A stretch of 64,000 nt of DNA, from positions 434,001 to 498,000 of the forward strand of contig NZ_JACXAC010000004.1 in the NCBI RefSeq assembly GCF_014699055.1. Reading direction: 5' to 3'. The notes under the pieces are model-generated. The model did no database searches, was not told the origin of the DNA, and worked only from the letters and a program-made list of their open reading frames with translations. Shown in pieces: positions 60,178 to 64,000 of the stretch (the stretch's first letter is position 1; each line of letters begins with the position of its first letter). The stretch comes from Hymenobacter armeniacus (GTDB lineage Bacteria > Bacteroidota > Bacteroidia > Cytophagales > Hymenobacteraceae). The translations under genes were made by a program, and so were the position numbers.

Positions 60178-60942
60178 ATGCTCTCTCTTTTTGATGTAAC
60201 GGGCAAAACGGCGCTGGTGACGGGCTGCACGCGGGGCATTGGCCAAGCCATGGCGCTGGGCCTGGCCGAAGCCGGCGCCGACATCATCGGCGTGTCGGCC
60301 ACGGCGAAACCGGACGGCGGCGAAACCGGCCGATTGGTGCGGGCCCTGGGCCGCCAGTTCCACAGCTACCAAGCCGATTTTGGCCAACGGGCGCAAGTAA
60401 ATAGATTCTTAAGCCGGGTGCAGCAGGAGTTTCCGGTTATCGATATTCTGGTCAACAACGCCGGCATCATCCGCCGCGCGCCGGCCGCCGAGCATTCCGA
60501 TAAGGACTGGAATGATGTGCTCCATATCAACCTCGACGCGCCCTTCCGCTTAGCTCGCGCTTTGGGTGGCGAGATGCTGAAACGAGGCCAGGGCAAAATC
60601 ATTTTCACGGCCTCGCTGCTCACCTTTCAGGGCGGCATCAACGTGCCGGGCTACGCGGCCAGCAAGGGCGCCATCGGCTCGCTGGTGAAAGCCCTGGCCA
60701 ACGAGTGGGCCGGCCGCGGGGTGAACGTGAACGCCATCGCGCCCGGCTACGTGGCCACCGACAACACCGCCGCCCTGCGCCAGGACGAGGAGCGCAGCGC
60801 CGCCATTCTCTCGCGCATTCCGGCCGGCCGCTGGGCCGAGGCCGCCGACTTCAAAGGACCAACGGTGTTCCTGGCCTCGGCGGCGAGCGACTACGTGCAC
60901 GGCACCATCCTCACCGTCGACGGCGGCTGGATGGGGCGGTAA
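60178..60942 (+). CDS. kduD: 2-dehydro-3-deoxy-D-gluconate 5-dehydrogenase-like SDR
   Basis: This 254-residue cytoplasmic short-chain dehydrogenase has the nucleotide motif VTGCTRGIG (14-22), NNAGIIRR, and the catalytic pair Y159/K163 in YAASKG. The tail IPAGRWAEAADFKGPTVFLAS...GWMGR and the length agree closely with KduD, which reduces 2,5-diketo-3-deoxygluconate to KDG with NADH. That is the step after hydrolysis and isomerisation of unsaturated uronates. It links the lyases and GH88/GH105 enzymes of the region to central metabolism. No KduI, KDG kinase or aldolase gene is in the window, so they must be elsewhere. It lies 66 bp after GH3 and 62 bp before the PL8-type gene. Confidence 0.87.
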   Translation: MLSLFDVTGKTALVTGCTRGIGQAMALGLAEAGADIIGVSATAKPDGGETGRLVRALGRQFHSYQADFGQRAQVNRFLSRVQQEFPVIDILVNNAGIIRRAPAAEHSDKDWNDVLHINLDAPFRLARALGGEMLKRGQGKIIFTASLLTFQGGINVPGYAASKGAIGSLVKALANEWAGRGVNVNAIAPGYVATDNTAALRQDEERSAAILSRIPAGRWAEAADFKGPTVFLASAASDYVHGTILTVDGGWMGR

Positions 60943-61004
60943 AATCAATGAGCAAGGTCACGCTGCCTGCTGCTTGAATGCCTCTTATCTACATACCTGA
61001 AAAA

Positions 61005-63077
61005 ATGAAGGCAACTCTCATCCTTATTATTTTACTCGCCTGCGGTGTTATTGTCAATACACGGGCACAGTTGCCGGCCCCGCCGTTGCGGGATGTGGAA
61101 ACGGTGCGCAGCCGCTGCGTACGGCTCCTGCTTTCCGATACCGCCTACGCCAGCGAGCGGAGCTACCAGCTAAGCGGCGACATCAGCTACGCGCAGGACG
61201 GCGCGGGCTACTTCGCCTCCCTGACGCCGGAGGGCGCCTGGCCCGACATCGACTACCAATCCACGCTAAGCAATGCCTGGCCGCCCTCCTGGCACCTCTA
61301 CCGCCTGCTGCTGGTGGCCCGGCAGTACCACCGCAACCACGACCCGCAGTACCTGGCCGCGCTGCACCGCGGGCTGGCGTATTGGACCAGCCACGATTTC
61401 CGCTGCCCCAACTGGTGGCAAAACCAAATCAACACGCCCTTCGCCTACGCCAGCCTGCTGCTGATGCTGGGCCCCGAAGCCACAGCCCCGGAGCGGGCGT
61501 TTCTGGATAACGTATTGAGTTCGCGCATTGCGCAGAAGAACCCCACGGGGCAGAACAAAATCTGGCAGCACGACATCGAAGCCCGCGTGGCCCTGCTCCA
61601 CAACGATGCCGCCGCGCTAAGCCAGGCGCTGAATAACATGGCCTCGGTCATTGTGGTCAGCACGGGCGAGGGCATTCAGCCGGACTACTCGTTTCAGCAG
61701 CACGGGGCCATGCTGCAGTTTGGTAATTACGGCCTGCACTTCGTGAACAGCCTGCTGTTTTGGCTGGCCGTCACAGAGGGCACCAGCTACGCATTTGCGC
61801 CGGAAAAGCAGCGCGTGCTGTTTGATTATTGTGCCAATGGCCTGCGCTGGACGGTGTTTCGGGGCAAGATGGATATGACGACCCGCGGCCGCCAATTGCG
61901 GGCCGGCGCCGACACCAAGCGCGGGCAGGTGCTCTACGACGACTTGCGGCTGGTGCGCGCCCTCAACCCGGCCCAGGCCTGCCGGTACTTTCTCGACGGC
62001 TTCGCCGGCCCGGCCGATGCCGTCTGCGAGCTGCGGGGCAACCAAAATTTCTGGCGCAGCGGCTACTTGGTGCAGATGGCCCGGGGGCAATATTTCACGA
62101 GCGTGAAAACGCACGGCCCCTTCGTGAAAAAAATCGAGTCCATCAACGGAGAAAACCTGCTCGGGGCCTACCTGAACGACGGCGTGAGCCTGGTGCAGCG
62201 CACGGGCCGGGAGTACCACGACATCGAGGCGTACTGGAACTGGGCCCTGCTGCCTGGCACCACCACCGACACCACCCTGGCGCCCGGCGACGCCCAGGTG
62301 CTCAAATCCAATAACGAAGCGGCCTTTGTGGGCCAAGTGTCGGACGGCGCCGCGGGCCTGAGCACCATGGCCTACGACCGGCTCGGCCTGCAAGCGCGCA
62401 AAAGCTATTTCATGGTGGGCAATACGCTCGTAGTCCTGGGGGCGGGGATAGCGGCCAAAGACCCCAAAAACGTGGTTACCACGGTCAATCAAACCTATTA
62501 CAAAGCCCCGCTGGTAAGCACCGAGGCCACGCCGAACAGCCTGCGCTGGCTCTGGCACGACAGCATCGCCTATTTTTTCCTGGCCCCCGGCAGCCAGCCG
62601 AAAACGCTGGTGCAAACCAGAAAAAGCAATTGGCCGGCCCTGGACTTGGCCTCCCCGCCTGCGGGCGCGGCCGACGTGCGCAAGACCTGCACCATTCTGC
62701 TGCCCCACCGCCAGACCTCAGAATACGCCTACGCCGTGCAAACCGGCCTGGGCCAGGCACAAGCCCGCGACGCGGCCCGCCGTTTTCCGGTGCAGGTGCT
62801 GGCCAACACCCGCGCCGTGCAAGCCATCAACGCCACCGACCGGGTGATGGCCGCGTTTTACCAGCCCGGCAAGCTGCGCGTGAACGCCTCCACCAGCATG
62901 GAGGCCGGCAGTCCGTGCCTGCTGGTGTACAAGCGCACTACTCCGAAGCCCGAAGTGTGGGTTTCGGACCCCACCCGCACCCTGCAAAACGTGCGGCTGA
63001 GCATCAATGGCGTCTCCCATACCATCGCGCTGCCCCAGGGCGACCTGTTGGGCAGTAGTGTAAAAGCTAGCTTTTAA
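61005..63077 (+). CDS. PL8-type polysaccharide lyase (chondroitin AC/hyaluronate type)
   Basis: The protein has 690 residues from ATG 61005, which begins the signal peptide (ends NTRAQ); ATG 60978 adds nine residues. An N-terminal alpha/alpha toroid (about 25-340) is followed by a beta-sandwich catalytic-support domain (about 345-600) and a small C-terminal sandwich. PL8 positions recognised are NWWQNQINTPFAYA (Asn), PDYSFQQHG (His) with GNYG (Tyr) shortly after, and MTTRGRQLRAG (Arg). The length equals that of chondroitinase AC. The family cuts hyaluronan, chondroitin or xanthan by beta-elimination. Its unsaturated products suit GH88 and KduD of this region. A terminator-like hairpin is found about 360 bp downstream. 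Confidence 0.88.
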   Translation: MKATLILIILLACGVIVNTRAQLPAPPLRDVETVRSRCVRLLLSDTAYASERSYQLSGDISYAQDGAGYFASLTPEGAWPDIDYQSTLSNAWPPSWHLYRLLLVARQYHRNHDPQYLAALHRGLAYWTSHDFRCPNWWQNQINTPFAYASLLLMLGPEATAPERAFLDNVLSSRIAQKNPTGQNKIWQHDIEARVALLHNDAAALSQALNNMASVIVVSTGEGIQPDYSFQQHGAMLQFGNYGLHFVNSLLFWLAVTEGTSYAFAPEKQRVLFDYCANGLRWTVFRGKMDMTTRGRQLRAGADTKRGQVLYDDLRLVRALNPAQACRYFLDGFAGPADAVCELRGNQNFWRSGYLVQMARGQYFTSVKTHGPFVKKIESINGENLLGAYLNDGVSLVQRTGREYHDIEAYWNWALLPGTTTDTTLAPGDAQVLKSNNEAAFVGQVSDGAAGLSTMAYDRLGLQARKSYFMVGNTLVVLGAGIAAKDPKNVVTTVNQTYYKAPLVSTEATPNSLRWLWHDSIAYFFLAPGSQPKTLVQTRKSNWPALDLASPPAGAADVRKTCTILLPHRQTSEYAYAVQTGLGQAQARDAARRFPVQVLANTRAVQAINATDRVMAAFYQPGKLRVNASTSMEAGSPCLLVYKRTTPKPEVWVSDPTRTLQNVRLSINGVSHTIALPQGDLLGSSVKASF

Positions 63078-63621
63078 ACTCACCGGTCACCTAACAGTGG
63101 CTCACGAAGAGATGTGAGGTGAGGAATGCGGCACGGCTGATTCAAAAAAACTGCTGTTTCGCAGCCGCTCAAAACCCGCGTGAAGCCCGTTTCCAAATCC
63201 GTGAGCTACTCTTGGAAAGCAGGTGGTTTTACGGATGCACTCAGTTCTATTTGCGAATGCGTAAAAAAGCTCTTGGTGTGCCTGAAGCTGACCGTGATGA
63301 CATAGCCGTAGCGCTGAGTTCTATCGCATTCGTTGGTGTGGGCGAGCTATTGCGATTCAGCACTGCGAACAGGAAAGCGGCTGCACGGCCGAGTGGCGCT
63401 AATTCCAGCAGCTCTTCCTCGATGCCCATTCACAAAACAGCCGCTTCGCCTCCTCGCGAGGCGGCTGTTTTGGTTTTACGTCAAAGCGGCCGCAGGAGCA
63501 CACGGATAAGAAGAGGAGCCTAGCCTGTCAGGATGAACAAAAGGTGCTACTTTGCGGCACCAAATGGCTGTAAAGTCATAAGTATTCTTTCAAGCATCCA
63601 CAATTCTTGGCTCCGGGCACT
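63078..63621. other. Gene-poor stretch after the PL8 gene
   Basis: About 540 bp. A frame at 63119-63523 (134 codons) exists but has no recognisable domain and changes into Ser/Arg-rich noise, so I do not call it. The only clear structure is a hairpin terminator at 63434-63474. Confidence 0.5.
63434..63474 (+). terminator. Strong hairpin terminator
   Basis: AAAACAGCCGC (63434-63444) pairs with GCGGCTGTTTT (63461-63471), with an inner CGCCTC/GAGGCG alternative, and is followed by GGTTTT. It could end transcripts from either side, as the outer arms give A and T tracts on opposite strands. Confidence 0.75.
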
Positions 63622-64000
63622 GTGAAGACCTTTTCTACCCTCGTTTTTTCTCTGGCTCTGGCTACGGTTAGTTGCAATGCCGAACGCGTCAGCAGCAGCC
63701 CGTCTTCGCTGCGTGAGCAGGAAGTTGTGCGTTTTCGGTCCGCGCCCGGCAAAGCTCCCGTGCTGTTTGGGCAGGTGCAGGCCGTAGATGATGCCGGGCG
63801 CTACCCCATGGCCACCTCATCGGTTTCGGTGGATGGCAACGTGTACTACACCAATGCCCTGGGTGCATATCGTGTGCCGGTATCGGTGGGCAAACACCAA
63901 CTGGTGGTGGAGCACACGGGCGTACGTTCCTCACGCACCTCCGTGAAGGTGGAGCCCGGCGATTCCGTGCAGGTCAACTTCTACCTGCGTTACGCCGATT
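63622..64000 (+). CDS. Partial lipoprotein with carboxypeptidase-like domain, 3' end outside window
   Basis: From GTG 63622 the frame is open to the window end (126 codons). It begins with a lipoprotein signal (LALATVSCNAE, cysteine about 18), then a beta-sandwich of the carboxypeptidase regulatory-like type: VLFGQVQAVDDAGRYPMATSSV, VDGNVYYTNALGAYRVPV, and VKVEPGDSVQVNFYL. Such domains occur in surface-exposed Bacteroidota proteins. The rest of the protein is not visible, so its function cannot be judged. It lies downstream of a terminator and is probably not part of the polysaccharide locus. Confidence 0.75.
   Translation, partial: MKTFSTLVFSLALATVSCNAERVSSSPSSLREQEVVRFRSAPGKAPVLFGQVQAVDDAGRYPMATSSVSVDGNVYYTNALGAYRVPVSVGKHQLVVEHTGVRSSRTSVKVEPGDSVQVNFYLRYAD

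Noticed and set aside
63119..63523. 134-codon plus-strand frame after the PL8 gene
   Set aside because: No homology features, poor initiation context, and the 3' half runs through a terminator hairpin and becomes Ser/Arg-rich.

Overview
The window is GC-rich chromosomal DNA from a member of the Bacteroidota. The best guess is a Hymenobacter-like Cytophagales species. The evidence is paired SusC/SusD genes, a hybrid two-component regulator, a type IX secretion sorting domain, TTTG-type promoter elements, Gly/Ala/Pro-rich proteins and families of short palindromic repeats. No marker gene is present, so the genus is inference. Nearly all of the sequence encodes uptake and breakdown of uronic-acid-containing polysaccharides.

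Region 1 (1-29654) is a first polysaccharide utilisation locus. It opens with a run of + strand genes: a partial glycosidase-like protein, a small jelly-roll lipoprotein, a FucP-type sugar/H+ symporter, a ROK sugar kinase, a mannose-6-phosphate isomerase-like cupin, an Asp-rich calcium-type secreted protein and a heparinase II/III-type lyase. A minus-strand AraC regulator then faces a divergent sodium/solute symporter. After that comes a tandem SusC-SusD-SusC-SusD array followed by a second heparinase II/III lyase (lipoprotein), a GH2 enzyme and a GH3 enzyme. Three related palindrome-ended repeats (8872, 11829, 27304) sit in gaps of this region only.

Region 2 (29655-34280) is a junction. It holds a broken IS1-family element with both terminal repeats, tRNA-Val(CAC), a Gfo/Idh/MocA oxidoreductase with a sugar-phosphate isomerase-like protein, a VOC protein, and a fragment resembling the 5' half of a class II tRNA.

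Region 3 (34281-63077) is a second locus. A one-protein hybrid two-component regulator with a sugar-binding sensor is followed by an alginate-lyase-superfamily gene and GH88. On the minus strand lie a SusC/SusD pair, a beta-helix protein, GH105, a jelly-roll lipoprotein, a PL14-like lyase and a 1573-residue secreted glycosidase. On the plus strand lie DUF4861, GH3, a KduD-like dehydrogenase and a PL8-type lyase. Together these could cleave a uronate polymer to unsaturated sugars, hydrolyse the oligomers and feed the keto-deoxy acids into the KDG pathway.

The most interesting observation is regulatory. Upstream of three separate transcription units of region 3 (alginate-lyase/GH88, SusC/SusD, and the large glycosidase) there is the same 167-bp layout: a 37-bp A-box, exactly 84 bp of unrelated sequence, an 18-bp B-box, exactly 24 bp, then TTTG of a probable -7 element. 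It was not seen elsewhere by eye. It looks like the operator/promoter of the regulon controlled by the adjacent hybrid regulator.
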